DNA from: Pacificoceanicola sp049803835
Lineage (GTDB): Bacteria > Pseudomonadota > Alphaproteobacteria > Rhodobacterales > Rhodobacteraceae
Direction of reading: 5' to 3'
Length of the DNA stretch: 64,000 nucleotides
Assembly: GCF_049803835.1 (NCBI RefSeq)
Contig: NZ_JBNAGK010000009.1
Location: 124,001-188,000, forward strand
Below, piece after piece: positions 18,101 through 26,658 of this stretch. The notes below the pieces were generated by a model. It searched no databases and was not told the origin of the DNA. It was given only the letters and a program-made list of their open reading frames with translations. Made by a program: the position numbers and the translations under genes. The stretch's first letter is position 1; each line of letters begins with the position of its first letter.

Positions 18101-18652
18101 GAACTGTACCAGTCGATGCTGGAGGAGGCGATTGCCAAGATCCGCAGCGGCCAGATGGAGGGCTTGGCGGAGGCGGACGATCAGTGGGCGCCGCAGATCA
18201 ACCTCGGTGTTTCGGTATTGATTCCAGAGGATTACGTGCCGGATCTCGATGTGCGGCTGGGTCTGTACCGGCGGCTTTCGGGGCTCACGACGAAGGTGGA
18301 ACTGGAAGGGTTTGCTGCCGAACTGATCGACCGGTTCGGGAAATTGCCGAAGGAAGTCAACACCTTGCTGCTCGTCGTGCGGATCAAGGCGATGTGCAAG
18401 CGCGCGCATATCGCTAAGCTGGACGCCGGGCCGAAGGGGGCGACGGTGCAGTTCCATCAGGACAAGTTCCCGCGCCCCGCAGGGTTGGTGGAATTCCTCA
18501 AGGATCAGAAGGACCTGGCGAAGGTTCGGGACAACAAGATCATCGTCCGGCGCGATTGGCGCACCGACAAGGACAAGATCCAGGGGGCTTTCGCCATCGC
18601 CCGCGATCTTGCCGAGGCGGCGGGGACGGTGAAGCGGAAAAAGGACGCTTAA
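15167..18652 (+). CDS. mfd: transcription-repair coupling factor Mfd
   Basis: Removes RNA polymerase stalled at lesions and recruits UvrA. The 1161-residue length is normal. In order: UvrB-like N-terminal module; RNA polymerase-interaction domain (VHVDHGIGRYQGLEVV, about residue 490); RecG-like translocase with Walker A GDVGFGKTEVAMRAAF, DEEQ box and TATPIPRTLQLSLTG; then DIPTANTMVVHRADMFGLSQLYQIRGRVGRS; and the C-terminal TRCF domain. The start at 15167 (MAQNSITIGG) is preferred over an in-frame ATG at 15131, though its Shine-Dalgarno sequence is weak. A hairpin at 18657-18685 follows. Confidence 0.96.
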   Translation: MAQNSITIGGAPEGFDATLLLREMDRADGPVIHVARDDKRLAAMQAALAFFAPDVPVMSFPAWDCLPYDRVSPHADISAARMATLAGLVHGMPGRYILLTTLSAAAQYLPARDVLKQAAFAARVGERVNEEDLRNFLVRMGFSQSPTVMEPGDYAIRGGIIDIFPPGHGGPVRLDFFGDILDGARRFDPETQRTTQTLDVIELAPVSEVILDEAAITRFRQNYRIEFGAAGTDDPLYEAVSAGRKHAGIEHWLPFFHERLETLFDYLPGAPVVMDDQLTPARLARWDGIADQYETRRIAMSQKKTMGSSVYKPIPPDQLYLDDAAWTRALGDRRSVQLHPLPQASGPGVTDAGGRIGRNFAPERQQESLSLFGALATHVKAKMQDGPVVIASYSEGARERLTGLIEDEGLAEVIPIRDGTRIGKRGLHLAIWALEAGFEAPWETAPGGGKGKLTVISEQDVLGDRLIRQPKKKRRAENFLTEAQSLTPGDLVVHVDHGIGRYQGLEVVQALGAAHECLLLEYAENAKLYLPVENIELLSKYGHEEGLLDRLGGGAWQAKKAKLKQRIREMADKLIRIAAERALRKAPIMDPPPGAYESFAARFPYQETDDQLTAISDVMTDMHSGQPMDRLVCGDVGFGKTEVAMRAAFVAAMSGVQVAVIAPTTLLARQHYKSFAERFRGFPVQVAPLSRFVGAKQAALTRDGIAKGTVDIAVGTHALLAKGIRFQNLGLLIIDEEQHFGVQHKERLKQLRSDVHVLTLTATPIPRTLQLSLTGVRDLSIIGTPPVDRLAIRTYVSEFDPVTIREALLREHYRGGQSFYVVPRIADLPEIEEFLREQVPEVTYVVAHGQMAAGELDDRMNAFYDGKYDVLLATTIVESGLDIPTANTMVVHRADMFGLSQLYQIRGRVGRSKTRAYAYLTTKPRAKLTVTAEKRLRVLGSLDTLGAGFNLASQDLDIRGAGNLLGEEQSGQMRDVGYELYQSMLEEAIAKIRSGQMEGLAEADDQWAPQINLGVSVLIPEDYVPDLDVRLGLYRRLSGLTTKVELEGFAAELIDRFGKLPKEVNTLLLVVRIKAMCKRAHIAKLDAGPKGATVQFHQDKFPRPAGLVEFLKDQKDLAKVRDNKIIVRRDWRTDKDKIQGAFAIARDLAEAAGTVKRKKDA

Positions 18653-18656
18653 CGCA

Positions 18657-18685
18657 GCGCACGGTAGGGTTAAGGCACCGTGCGC
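18657..18685 (+). terminator. hairpin downstream of mfd
   Basis: A perfect 9-bp stem (GCGCACGGT, 18657-18665, with ACCGTGCGC, 18677-18685) surrounds an 11-base loop just after the mfd stop. It lacks a T run, so it may slow or protect transcript ends rather than terminate by itself. The following stretch to about 18870 has no supportable gene. Confidence 0.45.
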
Positions 18686-18870
18686 CGCAAGATGTGGCAG
18701 GCGCCTTTGGCGTCTGGCACAAGAGCGTCGGTGTCGTTGAAGCCGCTCGGGTATTCCCAAGGGCAAGTTTGGTACGATTCTGGGCGATTTTCGTACAGAT
18801 TTGGTTTTGTGGTACCGATACCATGGATTGTCAGGGCATTTGCCGCACGAAATCGGGTTAACGGCGCAAG

Positions 18871-18898
18871 AAAAAGCCCCGGCGCGTGGTGCCGGGGC
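18871..18898 (-). terminator. intrinsic terminator of the edd-eda operon
   Basis: Read on the minus strand, an 8-bp GC stem (GCCCCGGC at 18876-18883 pairing with GCCGGGGC at 18891-18898) is followed by a run of five T's (18871-18875). This is a standard rho-independent terminator, about 50 bases beyond the eda stop. Confidence 0.8.
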
Positions 18899-18911
18899 CT
18901 TGGGGCATGAG

Positions 18912-18932
18912 GTCCCGGATCAAGTCCGGGAC
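18912..18932. repeat. REP-like palindrome GTCCCGGA/TCCGGGAC
   Basis: A perfect 8-bp inverted repeat around the loop TCAAG lies between the eda stop and its terminator. The core (CCCGGA-cttga-TCCGGG on the minus strand) resembles a palindrome that is widely dispersed in alphaproteobacterial genomes; that comparison is from memory. Confidence 0.55.
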
Positions 18933-18946
18933 GGCGTCGGGACCGC

Positions 18947-19591
18947 TCAGCGCGGGAGCGCGGCTGCCTCGCGGGCAAGCTCTTCGATGGCTTTCCAGTC
19001 GCCTTTGGCCACGAGGTCCTTCGGCGCGACCCAGCTGCCGCCGCAGCAGAGCACGTTGGACAGCGACAGATAGTCACCGACGTTCTTCATCGACACGCCG
19101 CCGGTGGGGCAGAACTTCACCTGCGGGATGGGCGCGCCGATGGCCCCGAGTGCCTTCGCGCCGCCGTTGGCCTCCGCCGGGAAGAACTTTTGCACGGTGT
19201 AGCCGCGCTCCAGAAGGCGCATGACCTCGGAGGAGGTGGCGGCGCCGGGCAGGAGCGGCAGGTCTGCCTGCTCGCAGGCAGAGAGGATGGTGTCTGTCGC
19301 GCCCGGGGAGACGCCGAATTTTGCGCCCGCGGCGACGGCTTTCTCGACATCCGCCGGTGTCAGCAGGGTGCCCGCGCCGACTACGCCGCCCTCCACCTTC
19401 GCCATCTCGGCGATGACGTCGAGCGCGGCGGGGGTGCGGAGCGTGACCTCGAGCACCGGCAGCCCGCCCGCGACCAGCGCTTCGGCCAAGGGGCGGGCGT
19501 GGGCGGCGTCGTCGACCACCAGCACCGGGATGACGGGTGCGAGGCGGCAGAGTTTTTCGGATTGGACGGACGCGTCTGCGGCGGTGATCAT
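18947..19591 (-). CDS. eda: KDPG/KHG aldolase
   Basis: Cleaves 2-keto-3-deoxy-6-phosphogluconate to pyruvate and glyceraldehyde-3-phosphate, the second dedicated Entner-Doudoroff step. The 214-residue TIM barrel has the active-site glutamate in LEVTLRTPAAL, the Schiff-base lysine in VQKFFPAEANGG, and the phosphate loop CPTGGVS. It lies 61 bp downstream of edd on the same strand and almost certainly shares its transcript. A terminator follows. All key residues are present. Confidence 0.95.
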   Translation of the reverse strand: MITAADASVQSEKLCRLAPVIPVLVVDDAAHARPLAEALVAGGLPVLEVTLRTPAALDVIAEMAKVEGGVVGAGTLLTPADVEKAVAAGAKFGVSPGATDTILSACEQADLPLLPGAATSSEVMRLLERGYTVQKFFPAEANGGAKALGAIGAPIPQVKFCPTGGVSMKNVGDYLSLSNVLCCGGSWVAPKDLVAKGDWKAIEELAREAAALPR

Positions 19592-19652
19592 GTCGGGCGT
19601 TCCTTATGCGGCGAACGGGTTATGGGTATTTCGGCCAAGAAGAAGCAAGGGG

Positions 19653-21458
19653 TCAGACGACAACCGCCGCGCCGTTGGAGGCCAGACCGACGTTTTCGCG
19701 GAAGGCGGCAAAGAGTTCGCGCCCGACACCATGGCCATTGCCGGTGAGGTCGGCGGTGGCGGGAGTGCGGCTGTCGAAGTCCTCGGCGAGGCAGTCGATG
19801 GTGCCGCTCACGGCGTCGACGCGCAGGATATCGCCATCCTTCAGCCGGGCGAGCGGGCCGCCCTTGGAGGCTTCGGGGGAGATGTGGATGGCGGCGGGGA
19901 CCTTGCCCGACGCGCCGGACATGCGGCCATCGGTGACGAGGGCGACCTTCAACCCGCGATCCTGAAGCACGGCGAGGGTCGGCGTCAGGCCGTGCAGTTC
20001 CGGCATGCCGTTGGAGGACGGGCCTTGGAAACGGACGACCACAACGGTGTCGCCAGTGAATTCGCCGGCCTTGAAGGCGGTCTTGACGCTCTCCTGATCG
20101 TGGAAAATACGGCAGGGCGCTTCGATCACGTGGCGCTCCGGGGCGACGGCGCTGACCTTCATCATGCCGTGGCCGAGGTTGCCGTAAAGCTGCTTGAGGC
20201 CGCCGGTGGGCTGAAAGGGATCGGAGGCGGGGCGGAGGATCTTGTCGTTCTCCGTCTTGCGCGGGCCGTCGACCCAGGTGGCGCGGCCCTCTGTCAGGCG
20301 CGGTTCCTGCCGGTAATGGCTGAGGCCGTCGCCCATGACGGTGCTGACGTCCTCGTGCAGGAGGCCGGCGTCGAGCAGTTCCGAAATCATGAACTGCAGG
20401 CCACCCGCAGCATGGAAGTGGTTCACGTCGGCGAGGCCGTTGGGGTAGACCTTCGCCATCAGCGGCGTCGCGTTCGAGAGGTCGTCGAAGTCCTCCAGTT
20501 CCAGCACGATCCCGGCGGCGCGGGCCATGGCGGGCAGGTGCAGCACGAGGTTGGTCGAGCCGCCGGTGGCCATCAGGCCGACCATGCCGTTGACGAAGGC
20601 CTTGGCGTTGAGGATCTCGCTCACGGGGCGGTAGTCGTTGCCAAGGTTGGTGATCTCCAGCGCGCGCTGGGTCCCCGCAACGGTGAGGGCGTCGCGCAGC
20701 GGGGTGTTCGGGTTGACGAAGGAGGCGCCGGGCAGGTGCAGGCCCATGAATTCCATCAGCATCTGGTTGGTGTTTGCGGTGCCGTAGAAGGTACAGGTGC
20801 CGGGGCTGTGGTAGGAGGCCATCTCCGCCTTCATCAACTCGTCGCGGCCAACCTCGCCGGTGGCGAATTGCTGGCGCACCTTGGCCTTTTCATCGTTCGG
20901 GATACCGGAAGGCATGGGGCCTGCGGGCAGGAAGATACCGGGGATGTAGCCGAAGGTAGCGGCGGCGATGATCAGGCCGGGCACGATCTTGTCACAGACG
21001 CCGAGATAGATGGCGGCATCGAAGACATTGTGCGACAGGGCAACGCCGGTGGCGAGCGCGATCACGTCGCGGGAGAAGAGCGACAGCTCCATGCCGACCT
21101 GGCCCTGGGTGACGCCATCGCACATGGCCGGAACGCCGCCCGCGACCTGTGCGGTCCCGCCATTCGCGCGGGCGGTCTGGCGGATCAGCTCGGGGAAGCG
21201 CTCGAACGGCTGGTGGGCGGAGAGCATGTCGTTGTAGGCGGTGACGATGCCGAGGTTCGGAGCCTGCCCGGTGGCAAGGGCGTTCTGGTCGCCCGCCATG
21301 GCGGCATAAGCATGGGCCTGGTTGCCGCAGGTCAGGTGGGCGCGGCGCGGGCCTTCCTCGGCGGCGCGGCGCATGCGGTCGAGGTAGGTGGCGCGGAGCG
21401 TCTCCGAGCGGTCCTCGATGCGGGCGGTGACGCGGGCGATGGTGTCATTGAGCGGCAT
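19653..21458 (-). CDS. edd: 6-phosphogluconate dehydratase
   Basis: Dehydrates 6-phosphogluconate to KDPG, the first dedicated Entner-Doudoroff step. The 601-residue protein belongs to the IlvD/Edd family, with cysteines placed for a [4Fe-4S] cluster in AMCDGVTQG, GVCDKIVPG and SPGTCTFYGTANTNQM. The ATG at 21458 follows AGGAGG at ideal spacing; the in-frame ATG at 21512 does not. A perfect GTTAGCGCTAAC palindrome lies about 60 bp upstream and may be an operator. Roseobacters rely on this pathway for glucose use. Confidence 0.95.
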   Translation of the reverse strand: MPLNDTIARVTARIEDRSETLRATYLDRMRRAAEEGPRRAHLTCGNQAHAYAAMAGDQNALATGQAPNLGIVTAYNDMLSAHQPFERFPELIRQTARANGGTAQVAGGVPAMCDGVTQGQVGMELSLFSRDVIALATGVALSHNVFDAAIYLGVCDKIVPGLIIAAATFGYIPGIFLPAGPMPSGIPNDEKAKVRQQFATGEVGRDELMKAEMASYHSPGTCTFYGTANTNQMLMEFMGLHLPGASFVNPNTPLRDALTVAGTQRALEITNLGNDYRPVSEILNAKAFVNGMVGLMATGGSTNLVLHLPAMARAAGIVLELEDFDDLSNATPLMAKVYPNGLADVNHFHAAGGLQFMISELLDAGLLHEDVSTVMGDGLSHYRQEPRLTEGRATWVDGPRKTENDKILRPASDPFQPTGGLKQLYGNLGHGMMKVSAVAPERHVIEAPCRIFHDQESVKTAFKAGEFTGDTVVVVRFQGPSSNGMPELHGLTPTLAVLQDRGLKVALVTDGRMSGASGKVPAAIHISPEASKGGPLARLKDGDILRVDAVSGTIDCLAEDFDSRTPATADLTGNGHGVGRELFAAFRENVGLASNGAAVVV

Positions 21459-21520
21459 GAACGGCCTCCTTGCGGGCGCGGCGGGGCGCTTTGGCGTTGC
21501 GTTGTTCTGCACATAGCGCG

Positions 21521-21532
21521 GTTAGCGCTAAC
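21521..21532. promoter_or_regulatory. perfect 12-bp palindrome GTTAGCGCTAAC, likely LacI-family operator
   Basis: A perfect palindrome with the central CG step and TTAGCGCTAA core typical of LacI/GalR-family operators. It lies in the divergent region between edd and the RlmI-like gene, 62 bp before the edd start, where a repressor would block the edd-eda promoter. No LacI-family gene is in the window, so the regulator would act in trans. The site is seen directly; the regulator is inferred. Confidence 0.55.
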
Positions 21533-21563
21533 GGTAAAGGGGCAGTTGTTCTTCGGGAGGAGA

Positions 21564-21608
21564 ATGGCCCATGCTTTGCGACTTCCCAAGGGGAGGAAAG
21601 CGCGGTAG
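21564..21608 (+). CDS. possible 14-residue leader peptide MAHALRLPKGRKAR
   Basis: A tiny open frame with a strong GGGAGGAG directly before its ATG and a TAG stop 11 bases before the RlmI-like start. It is basic (RLPKGRKAR). It could be a leader peptide that helps translation of the methyltransferase, or the strong Shine-Dalgarno sequence may be chance. There is no independent support for expression. Confidence 0.25.
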   Translation: MAHALRLPKGRKAR

Positions 21609-21619
21609 GTGCATGCGCC

Positions 21620-22819
21620 ATGACCGATACTCCGAGCCTTCCCGTCCTCCGCCTCCTGCCCAAAGCCAACGCCCGCGCCATTCGCCGCGGCGCGCCGTGG
21701 GTGTTCGACAATGAACTGGTCATGGACCGGCGCTCGCGCGGGATTGCGCCGGGGACGATCGCGCGGTTGGAGGACAATGACCGGGTGCCTTTGGGCGTGG
21801 TCGGTGTCAATCCGGGATCGAAGATCGTGGCGCGGATGCTGGACCGCGATGCGGAGGCTGTCATCAACCGGGCGTGGCTGGAGGCGAAGCTGCAGAAGGC
21901 CCTGGCGCTGCGGGAACGGCTCTATGATGCGCCGTTCTATCGGCTGGTACATGCCGAAGGCGACGGGCTGCCGGGGGTCATCATCGACCGTTTCGGCGAT
22001 GTCGCCGTGGTGCAGCCGAACGCCGCCTGGGCAGAGGTGTTGCTGGACGATCTGACCGAGGCGCTGGTCAGCGTGACCGGCGTGACCTGTGTCATGAAGA
22101 ATGCCGGCGGACGCGGGCGGGCGCTGGAAGGGCTGGACGACGTGGACGTGGTGCTTCGGGGAGATGCGCCGGACGCCCCTGTGCCTGTTGTGATGAACGG
22201 CGCGACCTATATGGCCGACCTGACCGGCGGACAGAAGACAGGGCTGTTCTTCGACCAGCGGGACAACCACGGATTCGCGGCGCGGCTGGCTGCCGGTGCG
22301 TCTGTGCTCGACGTGTTCAGCCATGTCGGCGGCTTTGCTCTGGCGGCATTGGCGGGCGGCGCGGCGCAGGCTCTGGCGGTCGACGGATCGGCCCCGGCGC
22401 TGGCCCTCGCCAGGGAAGGCGCGGAACGCATGGGGGCGGCGGACCGCTTCGCCACGCGGCAGGGCGACGCTTTCGACGTGATGACGGCCCTGGGCGACGA
22501 AGGCACGTCCTTCGACGTGGTCGTCTGCGACCCGCCCGCCTTCGCCCCGAACAAACCGGCGCTGGAGAAGGGCCTTCGGGCCTATGAGCGCGTGGCGCGG
22601 CTTGCGGCGCCACTGGTCGCGGAGGACGGTTACCTCGTGCTCTGCTCCTGCTCGCACGCGGCGGACCTCAATGCCTTCACCGGCGCCTGCCTGCGCGGCA
22701 TTGGGCGGGCCGGGCGGCGGGCGCAGTTGATTCACACGGGACAGGCTGGTCCGGATCATCCGCTGCTGCCGCAACTGGCCGAGAGCGGCTACCTCAAGGC
22801 GCTGGTTTTCCGGTTGTAA
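21620..22819 (+). CDS. class I rRNA methyltransferase, RlmI-like
   Basis: SAM-dependent methyltransferase of 399 residues resembling RlmI (23S rRNA m5C) and its COG1092 relatives. An N-terminal PUA-like region (AIRRGAPWVFDNEL) is followed by LVHAEGDGLPGVIIDRFGD, FFDQRDNHG, the SAM-binding motif VLDVFSHVGGFALAALAGG, and the catalytic-side motif VVCDPPAFAPNKP. CSCSHAADL near the C terminus fits the family. The position methylated cannot be told from sequence. It is divergent from edd, and a PIN-domain gene begins 4 bp after its stop. Confidence 0.88.
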   Translation: MTDTPSLPVLRLLPKANARAIRRGAPWVFDNELVMDRRSRGIAPGTIARLEDNDRVPLGVVGVNPGSKIVARMLDRDAEAVINRAWLEAKLQKALALRERLYDAPFYRLVHAEGDGLPGVIIDRFGDVAVVQPNAAWAEVLLDDLTEALVSVTGVTCVMKNAGGRGRALEGLDDVDVVLRGDAPDAPVPVVMNGATYMADLTGGQKTGLFFDQRDNHGFAARLAAGASVLDVFSHVGGFALAALAGGAAQALAVDGSAPALALAREGAERMGAADRFATRQGDAFDVMTALGDEGTSFDVVVCDPPAFAPNKPALEKGLRAYERVARLAAPLVAEDGYLVLCSCSHAADLNAFTGACLRGIGRAGRRAQLIHTGQAGPDHPLLPQLAESGYLKALVFRL

Positions 22820-22823
22820 GCTC

Positions 22824-23363
22824 TTGAAAGTCCTTCTGGATACCTGCGTGTTATTTCCCACCGTAATGCGGGAAATGTTGCTCGGCGCGGCCTCCGAAGG
22901 GCTGTTCGAACCGCTCTGGTCGGAACGGATTCTGGAGGAATGGGCCCGTGCCGCGCGCAAGATCGGCCCGATGGGTGAAGCGCAGGCTCGGGGCGAGATC
23001 GCGATGGTGCAGGCCCGCTGGCCCAAGGCTTCGGTGCGCTGGAAGCCGTCGCTTGAGGTCCGGCTCTGGCTGCCTGATCCGGCGGACTGCCATGTTCTGG
23101 CGGCCGCCATCGCTGGCTCCGCAGATGTTCTGATCACCTTGAACAACAAGGATTTTCCCGGCCAGATTCTGGCGGAGGAGGGGCTGTCCAGGGCCGATCC
23201 GGACGGTTTCCTGCATGGGCTCTGGCAAGCCTCGCCGGAAGCACTGGAGCGCGTTGCGGCGCAGGTCCTGGGCGAAGCGCGGCGGCTGTCAGGCGATGAC
23301 TGGTCCATGCGCGCACTTTTGAAAAAGGCACGGCTGCCACGGCTGGCCAAGGCGCTGTCCTGA
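22824..23363 (+). CDS. PIN-domain protein
   Basis: A 179-residue protein opening KVLLDTCVLFPTVMREML, with the first acidic PIN residue in LLDTC. Further acidic positions fit: ERILEEWARA, PDPADCHVLAAAI and LITLNNKDFPG. This is the metal-binding quartet of PIN nucleases, close to a Rhodobacteraceae PIN family known from R. sphaeroides. The start is a TTG 4 bp after the methyltransferase stop. No antitoxin gene is adjacent, so it is probably an RNA-processing enzyme or an orphan rather than half of a VapBC pair. Confidence 0.8.
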   Translation: MKVLLDTCVLFPTVMREMLLGAASEGLFEPLWSERILEEWARAARKIGPMGEAQARGEIAMVQARWPKASVRWKPSLEVRLWLPDPADCHVLAAAIAGSADVLITLNNKDFPGQILAEEGLSRADPDGFLHGLWQASPEALERVAAQVLGEARRLSGDDWSMRALLKKARLPRLAKALS

Positions 23364-23445
23364 TCTCTTGCGCGTGCCGGGCGGGGCTGCTACCTCTCGG
23401 TTCAAATCCGATGGTTTCTGTCGGAAAGTCCCCGAGAGGCCCCGT

Positions 23446-24537
23446 TTGAAGCCGGAACGCACCCCGCCACGTCTGGAAATCCGCAATCTTGTCCGCAGGT
23501 TCGAGGGCAAGACGGTTGTGGATAACGTTTCGCTGGCGATCCAGCCGGGCAACGTCATGTGCCTGCTCGGGCCATCCGGTTGCGGCAAGTCCACGACCCT
23601 GCGGATGATCGCGGGTGTTGACATGCAGGACAGCGGGACGATCTATCTCGACGGCACTCTGATCTGCGACACGGTGTTTCGGGTGCCGCCCGAACGGCGC
23701 TCGATCGGGCTGATGTTCCAGGACTTCGCGCTGTTTCCGCACCTGACGGTGGGGCAGAACGTGGCCTTTGGCCTGAAAGGGTCCGGACCGGAGAAACGCA
23801 GTCGCGCCAAGGGGTTGCTGGATCGCGTTGGCCTTGCGCATTTCATCGACGAATACCCGCATCAGCTTTCGGGGGGCGAGCAGCAACGGGTTGCGCTCGC
23901 CCGGGCACTGGCACCGAAACCGCGGGTTATGCTGATGGACGAGCCGTTTTCGGGGTTGGATAACAGGCTGCGCGACGGCATCCGGGACGAGACCCTGGAC
24001 CTCCTTAAGGAGGAAGGCGCCAGCGTCCTTTTGGTCACGCACGAGCCCGAGGAAGCCATGCGCATGGCCGACGAAATCGCGCTGATGCGCGGCGGGCGGA
24101 TCGTGCAACAGGGCGCTCCCTACAACATATACAACGCGCCCGTAGACCGCGAAGCGGTGGCGTTTTTCAGCGATATCAATGTTCTGCGAGGCAAAGTTAA
24201 AGGGGCTTTGGTGGCCACGCCCTTCGGTGCCTTCCTCGCCCCGGGGGTGGCCGATGGCACCGAGGTGGAGATCGTCTTCCGCCCGCAACACGTCGGCATC
24301 GACTTCGACCGCAGCGGTTCCGGCCCGCATCCCACCGTTCTCGCCGGGACCCCGGCACGGGGCCTCGTGGAACGCGCCCGGTTCATGGGGTCCGAAAGCC
24401 TCGTCGAATTCCGCATGGACCATGACAACGAGGTGCTGCGTGCGACGGTGCCCAACGTCTTCCTGCCCAAGCCCGGCACCCCGATGTGGCTGACGGTTCG
24501 GCGGGACAGATGCTTCATTTTCCCTGTGAAATCATAA
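23446..24537 (+). CDS. ABC transporter ATP-binding protein (FbpC/PotA type), orphan
   Basis: Importer ATPase of 363 residues. Walker A is GPSGCGKST, the Q-loop is MFQDFALFPHLTV, the signature is LSGGEQQRVALARALA, Walker B is VMLMDEPFSGLD, and the H-loop is VTHEPEEAMRMAD. A C-terminal regulatory (TOBE-like) region follows (IVFRPQHVGIDF). Such proteins power uptake of Fe3+, sulfate, polyamines or similar. No permease or binding-protein gene adjoins, so the partner must be elsewhere. The start is a TTG at 23446 with GAGAGG 6 bases upstream; no in-frame ATG exists near it. Its end overlaps the convergent RHH gene by 6 bp. Confidence 0.85.
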   Translation: MKPERTPPRLEIRNLVRRFEGKTVVDNVSLAIQPGNVMCLLGPSGCGKSTTLRMIAGVDMQDSGTIYLDGTLICDTVFRVPPERRSIGLMFQDFALFPHLTVGQNVAFGLKGSGPEKRSRAKGLLDRVGLAHFIDEYPHQLSGGEQQRVALARALAPKPRVMLMDEPFSGLDNRLRDGIRDETLDLLKEEGASVLLVTHEPEEAMRMADEIALMRGGRIVQQGAPYNIYNAPVDREAVAFFSDINVLRGKVKGALVATPFGAFLAPGVADGTEVEIVFRPQHVGIDFDRSGSGPHPTVLAGTPARGLVERARFMGSESLVEFRMDHDNEVLRATVPNVFLPKPGTPMWLTVRRDRCFIFPVKS

Positions 24538-24774
24538 GCGTTCGCGACGATCTTCAAGCTTCGCGTGAAGATCGTTCAGGATGGCCACCCGGATCGCCGA
24601 GGCAAGGCCGACCTCCGGATCGCGAGACTCGTCGATCCGTGCGGCCAACTCGTTGAGCGCCATGCCCTCGGCCTTGGCCATGGCCCGGAACGCGGTCCAG
24701 AAGGCATCTTCCAGGGACACGGAGGTGCGATGCCCGCGCAGCGTCAGGGACCGTTTCACCGGCTTGCCGCTCAT
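24532..24774 (-). CDS. ribbon-helix-helix domain protein
   Basis: An 80-residue protein with an RHH pattern: the beta strand KRSLTLRGHRTSVSLED, then the helices FWTAFRAMAKAEGMALNELAARI and LASAIRVAILNDLHAKL. RHH proteins bind DNA as dimers through the strand, so this may be a small transcription factor, though members of this alphaproteobacterial subfamily have no known target. Its ATG overlaps the stop of DUF4169 upstream (ATGA), so the two are a coupled pair. Confidence 0.8.
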   Translation of the reverse strand: MSGKPVKRSLTLRGHRTSVSLEDAFWTAFRAMAKAEGMALNELAARIDESRDPEVGLASAIRVAILNDLHAKLEDRRERL

Positions 24775-24944
24775 TCTTTCTCATGCCCGTCGAGATTGCG
24801 TTTCGCTTTGTCCACCAAGGCCTTGGCGAGGGTTTTCTGCGATTTCGTCAACCCGTGTTTCGCGGCATTGGCATCGCCCTCGCGACGTTTCGCATCGCGG
24901 CTCTTTTGTTTGCGGACTGTGTTGAGATTGACGACTTTGCTCAT
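24771..24944 (-). CDS. DUF4169 small basic protein
   Basis: A 57-residue, strongly basic protein: MSKVVNLNTVRKQKSRDAKR followed by REGDANAAKHGLTKSQKTLAKA and a KAKRNLDGHEKE tail. This matches the small alphaproteobacterial DUF4169 family (VNLN..RK.. opening). It overlaps the RHH gene by 4 bp and is probably its operon partner. It has one predicted long helix and no membrane segment. Function unknown. Confidence 0.82.
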   Translation of the reverse strand: MSKVVNLNTVRKQKSRDAKRREGDANAAKHGLTKSQKTLAKALVDKAKRNLDGHEKE

Positions 24945-24958
24945 GCCTTCAGTTTAAA

Positions 24959-24989
24959 CGAAAACAGGCCCGGCGGAAGTCCGGACCTG
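24959..24989 (-). terminator. intrinsic terminator downstream of fumC
   Basis: On the minus strand a 9-bp stem (CAGGTCCGG with CCGGGCCTG, one G-T pair) around a 7-base loop is followed by TTTTCGTTT. It begins about 50 bases past the fumC stop and separates fumC from the DUF4169-RHH pair. Confidence 0.72.
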
Positions 24990-25037
24990 CTGTTTCCTTG
25001 TCTTGACTGTCCCGGCGAGTGTGCCGGTGCGCCGGGG

Positions 25038-26432
<1,395 letters not shown>

Positions 26433-26505
26433 GGGGGTATCCTCCTCGCCAGAGCTGCACGTCACACGTTGGCCTCCTCTTACCCGACAGGGAAAGAAAG
26501 ACAAG

Positions 26506-26550
26506 GCGGCATACCGTGGGATACCGTTAACATGCCGCAGAAATTCTGCG
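26506..26550. promoter_or_regulatory. palindromes between fumC and sspB
   Basis: Two symmetric blocks overlap. GCGGCAT (26506-26512) pairs with ATGCCGC (26532-26538) across 19 bases, and CGCAGAA-A-TTCTGCG (26536-26550) is a perfect 15-bp palindrome. They lie just upstream of the fumC start on the minus strand and could be regulator sites for it. The rest of the 226-bp gap shows nothing else. Confidence 0.35.
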
Positions 26551-26658
26551 CGATTGGACGCAGGCCGCGCAGATCAGCGGTGTGTTGCAGCGGGCAGGTC
26601 TGAAATACCGGCGGTTGCGAGATCCGAGCCGGGAGGACCGACGCGCCGCGCCCGGTTG

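Noticed and set aside
19221..21608. Long plus-strand frame opposite edd and eda
   Set aside because: Shadow of two well-supported enzymes.
22824..23363. VapC-type toxin of a toxin-antitoxin pair
   Set aside because: No small antitoxin gene adjoins; the upstream neighbour is an rRNA methyltransferase and the next gene is an ABC ATPase.
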